Assembly (NCBI GenBank): GCA_947503935.1
Contig: CANNFR010000005.1
Coordinates: 124,001-188,000 of the forward strand
Direction of reading: 5' to 3'
DNA: 64,000 nt
Source of the DNA: an uncultured Paracoccaceae bacterium
GTDB lineage: Bacteria; Pseudomonadota; Alphaproteobacteria; Rhodobacterales; Rhodobacteraceae
Position 1 is the first letter of the stretch, and each line of letters opens with the position of its first letter. The notes below the pieces were generated by a model. That model ran no database searches and was not told the DNA's origin. It saw only the letters and a list, made by a program, of their open reading frames with translations. Of this stretch, positions 33,847 through 42,483 are shown one piece after another. The translations under genes were made by a program, and so were the position numbers.

Positions 33847-36780
33847 ATGGCGGAACGCGCGCGGGTGGTGGCCGTTCTCGGCCCCACCAATACCGGCAAG
33901 ACCCATTACGCAATCGAACGCATGTTGGCCCACCGCACCGGTGTGATCGGCCTGCCGCTGCGCCTTTTGGCGCGCGAGGTCTATGACCGGATCGTGGGCC
34001 TGCGCGGCCCCTCGGTGGTGGCGCTGGTCACGGGCGAGGAGCGAATCGTTCCCGACCGCGCGCAATATTGGGTCTGCACGGTTGAGGCGATGCCGCAGGA
34101 GATTGGCGCCGATTTCGTGGCGGTGGACGAGATCCAGCTTTGCGCTGACCCTGAGCGGGGGCATGTCTTCACCGACCGGCTCTTGCATGCGCGCGGCCTG
34201 CACGAGACGCTGCTTCTGGGTTCCGACACCATGCGCGGGGCCATCGCGGCCCAGGTGCCGGGGGCGCAATTCATGCGACGCGAGCGGTTTTCGGAACTCA
34301 GCTATACCGGCCAGAAAAAGCTCAGCCGAATGCCCGCGCGGTCGGCCATCGTCGGGTTCTCGGTGGAAAACGTCTATGCGATCGCCGAGGTGATCCGCCG
34401 CCAGAAGGGCGGCTGCGCTGTGGTCATGGGGGCCCTGTCGCCGCGCACCCGCAATGCCCAGGTCGACCTCTATCAGAACGGCGACGTCGATTACCTGGTG
34501 GCGACCGATGCCATCGGCATGGGGCTGAACCTGGATGTGGGCCATGTGGCGTTCTCGGCGCTGTCGAAATTCGATGGCCGACGGATGCGGCCCCTCATGC
34601 CCAACGAGCTGGCGCAGATTGCAGGCCGCGCCGGGCGCTACATGACGCCCGGCACCTTTGGCGTGACCGGCGAGGCGCGGCCTCTGGACGAAGAGGTGGT
34701 GGGCGCCATCACCGACCATCGCTTTACGCCGATCAAGCGGCTGGAATGGCGCAACACACGGCTTGATTTCGGATCGGCCGAGCGTCTGGTCGCCTCGCTT
34801 GAGGCGCCGGCGCAAGACGAATGGCTGGGCCGGGCGCGCGAGGCAGATGACCTGACCGCCCTGAAAACCCTGATGGCAGAGGCCGAGGTTCGCACCCGAT
34901 TGCGCGACGCGCGCGATGTGGCGCTGCTTTGGGATGTCTGCCGCATCCCCGATTTCCGCGGCATCTCGCCCACCGAACATGCGGGCCTTCTGACCCAGCT
35001 TTACGGCTTTTTGCACGATGGCGGCGCCGTGCCAACCGATTGGTTCGCGCGCCAGATCGCGCGGATCGACCGCACCGATGGCGATATCGACACCCTGTCG
35101 AAACGGCTGGCTTACATCCGCACCTGGACTTACGTCGCGCAACGCAAAGGCTGGGTTATGGAGGAAAGCCATTGGCGTGGCGAGACTCGCGCGGTAGAAG
35201 ACCGCCTGTCGGATGCGCTGCACGGCGCGCTGACGCAACGATTTGTGGACCGGCGGACCAGCGTGCTGCTTCGCCGGCTCAACGCGAAGGAGAGCCTGGT
35301 GGCTGAGGTGAACGACAAGGGCGAAGTGACGGTTGAGGGCGAATTCGTCGGCCGTCTGGAAGGATTTCGCTTTCAGCAGGACAAATCCGGCAGCCCCGAT
35401 GAGGCCAAGACGCTCAGGCAAGCCAGCCTGCAGGCGCTGCGGCCCGAGCTGCATCTGCGCGCCGACAGGTTCTACAACGCGCCCGATACCGAGATGGATT
35501 ACACCGAACAGGGCGGCCTGATGTGGGGCAATTTCGCCATCGGCAAGCTGGTGGCCGGTGCCGACCCGCTGAAGCCGCAGGTGCAGGCCTTTGTCGATGA
35601 GGAAGCAGGCGAAGAGGTGGCCGAAAAAGTGCGCCGCCGCCTTCAGCACTTCATCGACCGCAAGATCGCCACCCTGTTCGAGCCGCTTCTGGCGATGAGC
35701 CGGGATGAGACATTGGCCGGTCTGGCGCGCGGTTTCGCCTTCCAGATGGTCGAGGCGATGGGCATCATTCCGCGTGACAAAGTGGCCGATGACGTCAAGG
35801 CGCTGGATCAGGAGGCGCGCGGTGCGCTGCGCAAACATGGCATCCGGTTCGGGCAATACACGATCTTTCTGCCGCTTTTGCTGAAACCCGCGCCGACGCG
35901 GCTGCGCCTTGTGCTCTGGTCGCTGGCCAAGGGGCTGCAGGAGTTTCCCGAAAGCCCGCCGCCGGGCCTTGTGACCATCCCGAACGTTCAGGGGGTCGAC
36001 GCCGAATTCTATGGCCTCGCCGGGTATCGCCCCGCCGGTGATCGCGCGATCCGCATCGATATGCTTGAACGTCTGGCCGATCTGGTACGCAACATGGATG
36101 GCCGCTCGGGGTTCGAGGCGACCGCCGACATGTTGTCGATCACCGGCATGACGCTGGAGCAATTCTCGGGCCTGATGCAGGGCTTGGGCTATGCCGCCGA
36201 GCGTGGCGAGCGTGAGAAGAAGAAGGCCGCCCCCGTCGACGCGCCGAAAGCGGTCGCTGAGAGTCCTGCGTCGGAGGATGCAAGTGTCGCCGACGCGCAG
36301 CCCGAGGCCGACACCCCGCCTGTGGTCGACCCTGGCGGCGATGGCGCAAGCGAGGCCGAGGCGCAGCCTGATGCGCCTGGTGAGGTGGTCGCCACGCCCG
36401 AGATTGAGGAGACGTCCCCGACCGAGGAGGCATCCTCGACTGACGAACCCAAGGCGCACGCATCCGAGGCAGAGACGCCTGCGCCAGAGGCATCCGATGC
36501 CACGCCAGAGGCGCCCGAGATCGAGGTGTTCTATACCTTCACCTGGGCCCCGCGCCGGGCGCCCCGCAGCGATCGCCCGCGCGGGCAGAAACCGGGCCAG
36601 CGCGCCGAAGGCGGCAAGCCGCGCCGTGACGACAAGCGCGGGGCCAAAGGCAAGGGCAAAGGCAAACCGCAGGGCGGTGACCGCCAGAAAAGCTTTGAGG
36701 CGCGCCCGGCCAGGAAAGACAAGATCGACCCAGACAACCCCTTCGCCGCCGCGCTGGCGGGGTTCAAACCCAAGGAATAG
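33847..36780 (+). CDS. Suv3-like RNA/DNA helicase with low-complexity C-terminal tail
   Basis: The start ATG 33847 (MAERARVVAVLGPTNTGKTHYA) gives 977 residues. Walker A is GPTNTGKT (Lys18), the DExH-type box is DEIQ (FVAVDEIQLCADPERGHVFT), and helicase motifs V/VI are DAIGMGLNLDVGHVAF and QIAGRAGRYMTPG. This is the SUV3/Mgr-type superfamily 2 helicase known from mitochondria and alphaproteobacteria, where it works in RNA turnover. The last 190 residues are an Ala/Glu/Pro-rich acidic stretch followed by a Lys/Arg/Gly-rich tail (for example GAKGKGKGKPQGGDR), likely disordered and RNA-binding. It is followed closely by S4 and ferredoxin genes on the same strand. Confidence 0.88.
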   Translation: MAERARVVAVLGPTNTGKTHYAIERMLAHRTGVIGLPLRLLAREVYDRIVGLRGPSVVALVTGEERIVPDRAQYWVCTVEAMPQEIGADFVAVDEIQLCADPERGHVFTDRLLHARGLHETLLLGSDTMRGAIAAQVPGAQFMRRERFSELSYTGQKKLSRMPARSAIVGFSVENVYAIAEVIRRQKGGCAVVMGALSPRTRNAQVDLYQNGDVDYLVATDAIGMGLNLDVGHVAFSALSKFDGRRMRPLMPNELAQIAGRAGRYMTPGTFGVTGEARPLDEEVVGAITDHRFTPIKRLEWRNTRLDFGSAERLVASLEAPAQDEWLGRAREADDLTALKTLMAEAEVRTRLRDARDVALLWDVCRIPDFRGISPTEHAGLLTQLYGFLHDGGAVPTDWFARQIARIDRTDGDIDTLSKRLAYIRTWTYVAQRKGWVMEESHWRGETRAVEDRLSDALHGALTQRFVDRRTSVLLRRLNAKESLVAEVNDKGEVTVEGEFVGRLEGFRFQQDKSGSPDEAKTLRQASLQALRPELHLRADRFYNAPDTEMDYTEQGGLMWGNFAIGKLVAGADPLKPQVQAFVDEEAGEEVAEKVRRRLQHFIDRKIATLFEPLLAMSRDETLAGLARGFAFQMVEAMGIIPRDKVADDVKALDQEARGALRKHGIRFGQYTIFLPLLLKPAPTRLRLVLWSLAKGLQEFPESPPPGLVTIPNVQGVDAEFYGLAGYRPAGDRAIRIDMLERLADLVRNMDGRSGFEATADMLSITGMTLEQFSGLMQGLGYAAERGEREKKKAAPVDAPKAVAESPASEDASVADAQPEADTPPVVDPGGDGASEAEAQPDAPGEVVATPEIEETSPTEEASSTDEPKAHASEAETPAPEASDATPEAPEIEVFYTFTWAPRRAPRSDRPRGQKPGQRAEGGKPRRDDKRGAKGKGKGKPQGGDRQKSFEARPARKDKIDPDNPFAAALAGFKPKE

Positions 36781-36786
36781 GGCGCG

Positions 36787-37155
36787 GTGCCGGGCAAGAC
36801 ACCGCGCGAAACGATCCGTCTCGACAAATGGCTGTGGCACGCACGGTTCTTCAAGACCCGCAGCTTGGCCGCACGCGTGGTCGCCGACGGCAAGGTCCGG
36901 GTGAATACCGAACGCACCGACAAACCCGCCCGCGCGGTGGGGCAGGGCGATGTGCTGACCTTTCAGCAGGGTCGCGCGGTGCGGGTGGTGCGCGTTCTGG
37001 CGCCGGGTACCCGACGCGGCCCGGCGCCTGAGGCCGCCGCCCTCTACGACGATCTGACGCCCGAGGCGCCAGCCACACACCCGCGCGAGGGGCCGCGCCC
37101 CACCAAGCGCGATCGTCGCGTCATGGAACAATGGCGTCGCACCCCGCTTGAATGA
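36787..37155 (+). CDS. S4-domain RNA-binding protein (Hsp15/HslR-like)
   Basis: Starts at GTG 36787, 6 bp after the helicase stop. The 122-residue protein has an S4 domain over residues 8-65 (RLDKWLWHARFFKTRSLAARVVADGKVRVN) and a basic C-terminal tail. Hsp15-type proteins bind stalled 50S subunits carrying peptidyl-tRNA; here co-transcription with the helicase suggests a role in RNA metabolism. The HslR label rests on length and domain only. Confidence 0.85.
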   Translation: MPGKTPRETIRLDKWLWHARFFKTRSLAARVVADGKVRVNTERTDKPARAVGQGDVLTFQQGRAVRVVRVLAPGTRRGPAPEAAALYDDLTPEAPATHPREGPRPTKRDRRVMEQWRRTPLE

Positions 37156-37204
37156 TCGCGCGCGCTCGTCTAGCTAACCTTACGAACGTCGAAGGGGTGA
37201 ACCG

Positions 37205-37543
37205 ATGACCTATGTCGTCACCGACAATTGCATTGCCTGCAAATATACCGATTGCGTGGAAGTCTGCCCGGTGGACTGCTTCTACGAGGGCGAGAATATG
37301 CTGGTCATCCATCCCGATGAATGCATCGATTGCGGCGTCTGCGAACCCGAATGCCCCGCCGACGCGATCCGCCCCGATACCGAGCCGGATATGGAGAAGT
37401 GGGTTGAGTTCAACCGTAAGTATTCCGAGGCCTGGCCGGTGATCATCACCAAGAAGGATCCGCTGCCCGCCGCCGAAGACCGCGACGGCGAGGCGGGAAA
37501 GCTAGAGAAATACTTTTCCGAGAATGCCGGCGAAGGCGGCTGA
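37205..37543 (+). CDS. fdxA: Seven-iron ferredoxin FdxA
   Basis: The 112-residue protein matches 7Fe ferredoxins carrying a [3Fe-4S] and a [4Fe-4S] cluster. The first cysteine series ([17 protein letters not shown]) and the second ([12 protein letters not shown]) are intact, followed by the long C-terminal extension with [12 protein letters not shown]. It is a low-potential electron carrier. ATG 37205 has AAGGGG upstream. It is 49 bp from the S4 gene and could be co-transcribed or have its own promoter. Confidence 0.95.
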   Translation: MTYVVTDNCIACKYTDCVEVCPVDCFYEGENMLVIHPDECIDCGVCEPECPADAIRPDTEPDMEKWVEFNRKYSEAWPVIITKKDPLPAAEDRDGEAGKLEKYFSENAGEGG

Positions 37544-37849
37544 GCGAACCGATTCGCCCCTCAGCGCCCGGGTTGCGTGCCCGAGATGTCGCAAAGCCTT
37601 GATTCCCATGGGAATCATAACCACATACCCAATCAGGCGCAGCCCTTTCAAAATGGCCCGATTTTTGATACAGTGCTGGTACAAATACCACGTGAGCAAC
37701 AGCAGATAACGTGATCATAACCGCCCTATCGCAGCGCTTTTGGCCTGCGTGGGATATTTCTGCGGCAGATGAGGCCTTGTGCGAAAACACTTGTGTTTTC
37801 GACGGCTTTTTTGTCGCTTCGCACTGGGGAAACTGTCGAGGTACGTCGT
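37544..37849. other. 306-bp leader region upstream of carD with two perfect dyads
   Basis: No gene is convincingly supported. It contains a perfect 16-bp palindrome GATTCCCATGGGAATC at 37601-37616 and a 20-bp dyad CGAAAACAC-TT-GTGTTTTCG at 37782-37801. The second is just ahead of a T-rich stretch (37806-37812), in a position to act as an operator or attenuator for carD. A 65-codon minus-strand frame at 37502-37699 looks membrane-like but has only a TTG start. Confidence 0.55.
37782..37801. promoter_or_regulatory. Perfect 20-bp dyad upstream of carD
   Basis: CGAAAACAC and GTGTTTTCG are exact inverted copies separated by TT. The very short spacer favours protein binding over a stable hairpin, although the T-rich run just after could support attenuation. 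It lies 49 bp ahead of the carD start codon. Confidence 0.4.
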
Positions 37850-38359
37850 ATGGCAAAAGATAAGAAACTGGATTTCCGCCCGAACGAGTTCGTGGTTTAC
37901 CCCGCGCACGGCGTTGGCCGCATCGTGTCAATCGAAGAGCAGGAGGTTGCCGGCATTAACATGGAGCTGTTCGTGATCTCGTTCGAGAAAGACAAGATGA
38001 CGCTCAGGGTTCCGACCAACCGGGCGACGCAGGTGGGCATGCGCTCGCTCTCGACGCCGGATGTCGTGTCGAAGGCGATGTCGACGCTGAAAGGCAAGGC
38101 CAAAGTCAAGCGCGCCATGTGGTCGCGCCGGGCGCAGGAATACGAGCAAAAGATCAATTCCGGCGACCTGATCGCCATCGCCGAGGTCGTGCGCGATCTG
38201 CACCGTGCCGATGACCAGCGCGAGCAGAGCTATTCCGAACGTCAGCTTTATGAAGCCGCGCTGGAACGCCTGACCCGCGAAGTCGCGGCTGTCAGCGGCA
38301 CCGACGAGCTTCTGGCCGCCAAGCAGGTCGACGAGGTGCTGATCGGGCGCGCGGCCTAA
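37850..38359 (+). CDS. CarD family transcriptional regulator
   Basis: The start ATG 37850 (MAKDKKLDFRPNEFVVYPAHGVGRI) gives 169 residues, the usual CarD/CdnL size. The N-terminal RNA-polymerase-interacting domain (about 8-65) has the VVYPAHGVGRIVSIE and VPTNRATQVGMRS motifs; the C-terminal half is helical with SRRAQEYEQKINSGDLIAIAEVVRDL. CarD proteins bind RNA polymerase beta and stabilise open complexes at many promoters. A GAGG site sits about 10 bp upstream. It is followed by a strong terminator. Confidence 0.93.
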   Translation: MAKDKKLDFRPNEFVVYPAHGVGRIVSIEEQEVAGINMELFVISFEKDKMTLRVPTNRATQVGMRSLSTPDVVSKAMSTLKGKAKVKRAMWSRRAQEYEQKINSGDLIAIAEVVRDLHRADDQREQSYSERQLYEAALERLTREVAAVSGTDELLAAKQVDEVLIGRAA

Positions 38360-38379
38360 GAATATTTAAACGGGCTCTG

Positions 38380-38414
38380 GAAAGGCTGTAGCGATGCTGC
38401 AGCCTTTCTTTTTT
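38380..38414 (+). terminator. Intrinsic terminator of carD
   Basis: GAAAGGCTG (38380-38388) pairs with CAGCCTTTC (38400-38408) around an 11-base loop and is followed by TTTTTT (38409-38414), 20 bp after the carD stop. Confidence 0.9.
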
Positions 38415-38431
38415 GGCCAGAGCGAACTGGA

Positions 38432-39466
38432 TTAGTCTTTCAGTATGATCGGCCCCATAGCTGGGGCAATGGTGCCGGCCGCTGGGGCAATCGCCCTTGC
38501 CGCGTGGACGATCCTGAGGGCTGCGGCGATCCCGGCTGCGTTGTTGAGAGGCCCACCCGCAAACCAGAGCGCAGGTATGAAATCATCCAGCAGAACAAGA
38601 GTGATAAGCGCGCCAGCGGCAACGTAAGCGCCGACCAGGCGCCAGTTTATGTCATCATTGACAGGGTCGGGCCGCGAGGACGGTGCGGGTATGAAAACGG
38701 GTAGACCTGGCGGTGGCGGCAGGTGAATGGGAAGGTCATCGGCGCGCGGCTCGACCTCGATCACAATCTTGACCTGCTTGGCGCCGTAGACCCAGTCGCC
38801 GAGACTGCCTTTAAGCTCTGGGTAGTGGATTTCGCCGGTCATCTTGCCGGTTCTCTGTTCCGAGTCCCACTTGAAACCGAAGGCAACTTTGGGAGATCGC
38901 GCATGGTTGCTTCTGACGATCATCATGTTCTTATAGGTCGCCTTTCCCAGTTTTCGATCGATCGAGAAACTGGTGCTGCTGGTCAGCGTGAAAAAGGCGC
39001 CTTCCGCCTCGCGCTGAAGCTTTGCGGCAAATCCATCGGTCCCGATGTAAACCGGCGGAATGTATTGCTTGGTGCTGAGGATCACCGTGCCCTGTAGCTT
39101 GATCGTGGCCTTGTATCCCGGGCCGAATAGGACGATGGGCGGAGAATCTTCTAGCTTAACACCGTAGGTGAAAGAGATTGAATTGTCGGTCTGCTCCTCG
39201 GCCAAAGGGCCGATCGGGGGGTCGCGTTGCGGAAGGTTGGTAGGAACAGGCTCGCCCTCGATCACGGGCAGTCGGATGATGTCTCCGGGATAGATCTCAT
39301 CGGGGTTGGTGATCTTTTTCCCGCCCAGTTTCACGATATTCGGGCGGTTGTTGAACCTGAAAATGCGAGGCCACTCAGCGCCCGACCCTAGATGTTTCTG
39401 CGCAATACTCCAAAGCGTATCGCCTTTTTGCACGACATAGGTTTTTCCCTGTAGGATCAATTCCAT
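38432..39466 (-). CDS. LysM-domain protein with C-terminal membrane segment
   Basis: The 344-residue protein starts directly with a LysM domain (about 9-68, YVVQKGDTLWSIAQKHLG through DIIRLP) and has no signal peptide. A beta-rich middle part of about 180 residues follows (for example ATIKLQGTVILSTKQYIPPVYIG), then a proline-rich linker (HLPPPPGLPVFIPAPSSRPDP) and one or two hydrophobic helices near 278-305. N-terminal LysM without a signal is more typical of phage or contractile-machine tail adaptors than of secreted cell-wall enzymes, but no tail genes are nearby. Codon use is a little less GC-biased than in carD and xth. GGGGGT precedes ATG 39466. Function unknown. Confidence 0.75.
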   Translation of the reverse strand: MELILQGKTYVVQKGDTLWSIAQKHLGSGAEWPRIFRFNNRPNIVKLGGKKITNPDEIYPGDIIRLPVIEGEPVPTNLPQRDPPIGPLAEEQTDNSISFTYGVKLEDSPPIVLFGPGYKATIKLQGTVILSTKQYIPPVYIGTDGFAAKLQREAEGAFFTLTSSTSFSIDRKLGKATYKNMMIVRSNHARSPKVAFGFKWDSEQRTGKMTGEIHYPELKGSLGDWVYGAKQVKIVIEVEPRADDLPIHLPPPPGLPVFIPAPSSRPDPVNDDINWRLVGAYVAAGALITLVLLDDFIPALWFAGGPLNNAAGIAAALRIVHAARAIAPAAGTIAPAMGPIILKD

Positions 39467-39566
39467 ACCCCCTTCGTCTAAATATGATCTCTCTATCAGG
39501 CGTTCTTAACGCGGGTGTGACGCGGGCCGGGGCGCTGACTAAGCTGCGGGGTCCGGGGCTGCGCCG

Positions 39567-40346
39567 TCAGATCGCAAGCTCAAGCCAGACGGGCACGTGG
39601 TCGGACGGCTTTTCGCGGGCGCGGACATCGCGTTCTATCCAGCAACCCGCCATCAGATCGGCGGCTTGCGGTGTCAGCAGATGGTGGTCAATGCGGATGC
39701 CGTCGTCGCGGTCCCAGGCGCCGGCCTGGTAGTCCCAGAATGAGTAATGGCCCGGGCCAGCCGTCCGGGCACGGAAGGCCTCGGTCAGGCCTAGATGCAA
39801 GAGCCGGCGATAGGCCGCGCGGGTCTCGGGCCGGAACAGGGCATCCTCGCGCCAGGCATCGGGGCGTTTCGCGTCTTCGGCCTGCGGGATGACGTTGTAA
39901 TCGCCCGCGAAGACAGCCGGCATCTCTTCGGCGAGAATGTCCTGCACGCGAGCCTTCATGCGGCCCATCCACGCCAGTTTGTAATCGTATTTTGGACCGG
40001 GCGTAGGGTTGCCGTTGGGCAGGTAGAGGCAACATAGCCTGACCGCTTGGTCGCCCACGACAATCGCCTCGATCCAGCGGGCCTGCTCATCACTGTCGTC
40101 ACCGGGTAGGCCCCGGGTCACATCCTCCAGCGGCAGGCGAGAGAGGATCGCGACGCCGTTAAAGCCCTTTTGCCCGTGTGTTTCGACATTATAGCCGCGT
40201 TCTTCGAACAGCTCCCGAGGGAAGCCTTCATCGACGGATTTGATTTCCTGCAGGAGGGCGACATCGGGTTTGGCCTCGTCCAGCCAGGCCAGCAGAGTTT
40301 CGATCCGCGCCTTGACACCGTTGATGTTGAATGTCGCGATTTTCAT
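39567..40346 (-). CDS. xth: Exodeoxyribonuclease III (AP endonuclease)
   Basis: I start at ATG 40346 (MKIATFNINGVKAR), giving 259 residues; the longer frame to 40511 lacks homologous sequence. Catalytic motifs of the Mg-dependent EEP family are in place: FNINGV, LLQEIKS (metal-binding Glu), AGDYNV (Asp and Asn) and SDHVPVWLEL (His). It repairs abasic sites and 3' blocking groups. It is divergent from the CDP-alcohol phosphatidyltransferase gene, with 127 bp between. Confidence 0.94.
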   Translation of the reverse strand: MKIATFNINGVKARIETLLAWLDEAKPDVALLQEIKSVDEGFPRELFEERGYNVETHGQKGFNGVAILSRLPLEDVTRGLPGDDSDEQARWIEAIVVGDQAVRLCCLYLPNGNPTPGPKYDYKLAWMGRMKARVQDILAEEMPAVFAGDYNVIPQAEDAKRPDAWREDALFRPETRAAYRRLLHLGLTEAFRARTAGPGHYSFWDYQAGAWDRDDGIRIDHHLLTPQAADLMAGCWIERDVRAREKPSDHVPVWLELAI

Positions 40347-40473
40347 CTGCTGGCCTCCGGCCGTTATCTTGCCGGGATCGGGGGGGATGCACAAGCGCCC
40401 GCCTCTCGCTTGTGTGACTTGCGTGGGCGCGCGCGATACGGCAACGGGGGGACGCAGCGAAGGGAGAGTGCCG

Positions 40474-41079
40474 ATGCTGGACGGGATGATGCGCAAGGTG
40501 ATTGACCCCACGCTGAATCAGTGGGGGCGCAGCTTGGCCCGCAAGGGATATGGCGCGGATCATGTGACCTTGGCCGGTCTGGCCGTCGGCCTGTTAGCGG
40601 CGGCGTTCATCGCATTTGGCTGGACCTGGATGGCTTTGGTGCCGCTTTTGGCATCGCGCCTTGCCGATGGGTTGGACGGCGCCGTGGCGCGAGCAACCAA
40701 GCGGACGGATTTCGGCGGGTATCTGGATATCGCGTCGGATTTTCTGTTCTACGGTGCTGTGCCGTTTGGCTTCGTGCTGATGGACCCAGCGGCGAATGGC
40801 ATTGCCGGGGCGTTTCTTATCTTTTCGTTCTATGTGAACGGCGCGACCTTTCTGGGCTTTGCAATCCTGGCCGAGAAGCGCGAGATGAAAACCTCGGCGC
40901 GCGGCACCAAGTCGCTCTACTTCACAGGCGGTTTGCTTGAGGGCACCGAGACGATCGTGTTCTTCGTGCTGATCTGCCTCTGGCCCGCCGCTTTTCCTGT
41001 TTTAGCCTGGATATTCGGCGCCTTGTGTTTCGTCACGGCCGTCAGCCGCGTTCTGCTGGCCCGCAAGGTCTTTCCGTAA
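40474..41079 (+). CDS. CDP-alcohol phosphatidyltransferase family protein
   Basis: The start ATG 40474 has GGGAG ten bases upstream and gives 201 residues. The membrane enzyme carries the full family signature DGLDGAVARATKRTDFGGYLDIASD (two short blocks at about 71-79 and 85-95) with its four Mg-binding aspartates, and about six hydrophobic helices. It condenses a CDP-linked lipid with an alcohol, but the alcohol is not readable; it is not the pssA seen at 25581. This gene has no phospholipid-gene neighbours. Confidence 0.85.
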   Translation: MLDGMMRKVIDPTLNQWGRSLARKGYGADHVTLAGLAVGLLAAAFIAFGWTWMALVPLLASRLADGLDGAVARATKRTDFGGYLDIASDFLFYGAVPFGFVLMDPAANGIAGAFLIFSFYVNGATFLGFAILAEKREMKTSARGTKSLYFTGGLLEGTETIVFFVLICLWPAAFPVLAWIFGALCFVTAVSRVLLARKVFP

Positions 41080-41108
41080 GCGTCCAATTCGCGTCTCTCG
41101 GAAGAAAG

Positions 41109-42320
41109 CTATGCCGCCTGAGCGCTGCTCCGCCGTGCGATTTCCGTGCCGGCAGCAAAGCCTGAGGACCATGCCCACTGGAAGTTGTACCCGCCCAGCC
41201 AACCGGTGACATCCACAACCTCGCCGATGAAGAACAGGCCCTGGACCGACAGGGATTCCATCGTGCGCGGGTTCAGACCGGCCGTCGATACGCCGCCCAC
41301 CGTCACTTCGGCGGTGCGATACCCCTCGGACCCCGTCGGGCGCAGGCGCCAGGCCGTCAGTTGATCGCAAAGCGCGCGGAGGCGCGTATCGGACATGTCG
41401 CCCAAATTGCAGTTCAGGCCCGTCGCGGTCACGATATCGGCCGCCAGGCGTGCGGCCAGGATGCTGGCCAGCGCATTGCCCATCGATTTCTTGCCAGCCT
41501 CGGTGCGAAGGGCGCGCAACTGCTGATAGGGGTCGGCACTGGGCGCAAGATTGATCTCAATCTCGCTACCCTCGCGCCAATAGGATGAGATCTGCAGGAT
41601 CGACGGACCCGAAAGCCCGCGATGGGTAAAGAGCATGCCTTCTTCAAAACTGATGCCACCGCCCGTCACCTTTGCCGGCAGGCTGACGCCGGCCAGTTTG
41701 CCGAAGCGGTCGATCATGCGCGGCTCAAACGTCAGCGGGACGAGGCCGGGCCGGGTTTCGGTAACGCGATGGCCAAAATCCTCGGCCACGCGGTAGCCCA
41801 CCCCGCTTGCGCCCATTTTGGGGATCGATTTGCCGCCCGTGGCCACGATCAGGTTTCTGGTGCGCGCCACGGCGCCGTCGGACAGCGCCACCTCAAACCC
41901 GTCATGGCGCCGGTCAATTGAGGTGGCCGAGGTGCCAAGCCGCAACTCGGCAGGCCGCATCTCGGCCAACAGCATCGAGATGATCTCTTTCGAGGAGCCG
42001 TCACAGAACAGCTGGCCCAGCGTCTTCTCGTGAAAGGCAATGCCGTGCCGTTTCATCAGATTGATGAAATCCCATTCGCTGTAGCGCGAGAGCGCCGATT
42101 TGGCGAAATGGGGGTTTTCCGAAATGAACTGGGCAGGCGTGGTGTTCAGATTGGTGAAATTGCACTTTCCGCCGCCTGAGATGCGGATTTTTTCCCCGGG
42201 TGCGCGCGCATGATCGACAACGATCACCCGGCCGCCGCCCCGTGCCGCGAAGGCCGCCGCTTGCAAACCCGCAGCACCAGCGCCCAGGATTAACGCGTGA
42301 CAATTCAACACTTGCGCCAT
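41109..42320 (-). CDS. NAD(P)/FAD-dependent oxidoreductase, YhiN/HI0933 family
   Basis: I start at ATG 42320 (MAQVLNCHALILGAGAAGLQAA), giving 403 residues; an upstream ATG at 42365 is less likely. The FAD-binding GxGxxG motif is GAGAAGLQAA, with the family motifs SGGGKCNFTN, ATGGKSIPKMGASGVGY and a C-terminal TVGGVSTAGLNPRTMES. Members of this family are flavoproteins of unclear substrate. It is downstream of erpA on the same strand, 163 bp away. Confidence 0.9.
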   Translation of the reverse strand: MAQVLNCHALILGAGAAGLQAAAFAARGGGRVIVVDHARAPGEKIRISGGGKCNFTNLNTTPAQFISENPHFAKSALSRYSEWDFINLMKRHGIAFHEKTLGQLFCDGSSKEIISMLLAEMRPAELRLGTSATSIDRRHDGFEVALSDGAVARTRNLIVATGGKSIPKMGASGVGYRVAEDFGHRVTETRPGLVPLTFEPRMIDRFGKLAGVSLPAKVTGGGISFEEGMLFTHRGLSGPSILQISSYWREGSEIEINLAPSADPYQQLRALRTEAGKKSMGNALASILAARLAADIVTATGLNCNLGDMSDTRLRALCDQLTAWRLRPTGSEGYRTAEVTVGGVSTAGLNPRTMESLSVQGLFFIGEVVDVTGWLGGYNFQWAWSSGFAAGTEIARRSSAQAA

Positions 42321-42483
42321 GTCAGTTCGTTCCGTTTTTGCCTTCTGGCCCGCCATGACGGCCATTCATACAAATCCCACCTTAGGCGGACTTGGCCTAG
42401 CAAAGCCTTAACCTGAATAGCTTGTTTCGGATTTTAACGAAATGACCGCGACAGGCGCAATCACGACCCTTTTTCGGCCTTTT

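Noticed and set aside
33769-37131. A 1120-codon open frame on the minus strand across the helicase and S4 genes
   Set aside because: It mirrors the codon structure of two well-supported plus-strand genes in high-GC DNA and encodes no recognisable domain; long antisense frames are expected at this GC.
37502-37699. A 65-codon minus-strand frame with membrane-like sequence between fdxA and carD
   Set aside because: It has only a TTG start, no ribosome site, and overlaps the 3' end of fdxA. The hydrophobic stretch is suggestive but not enough.
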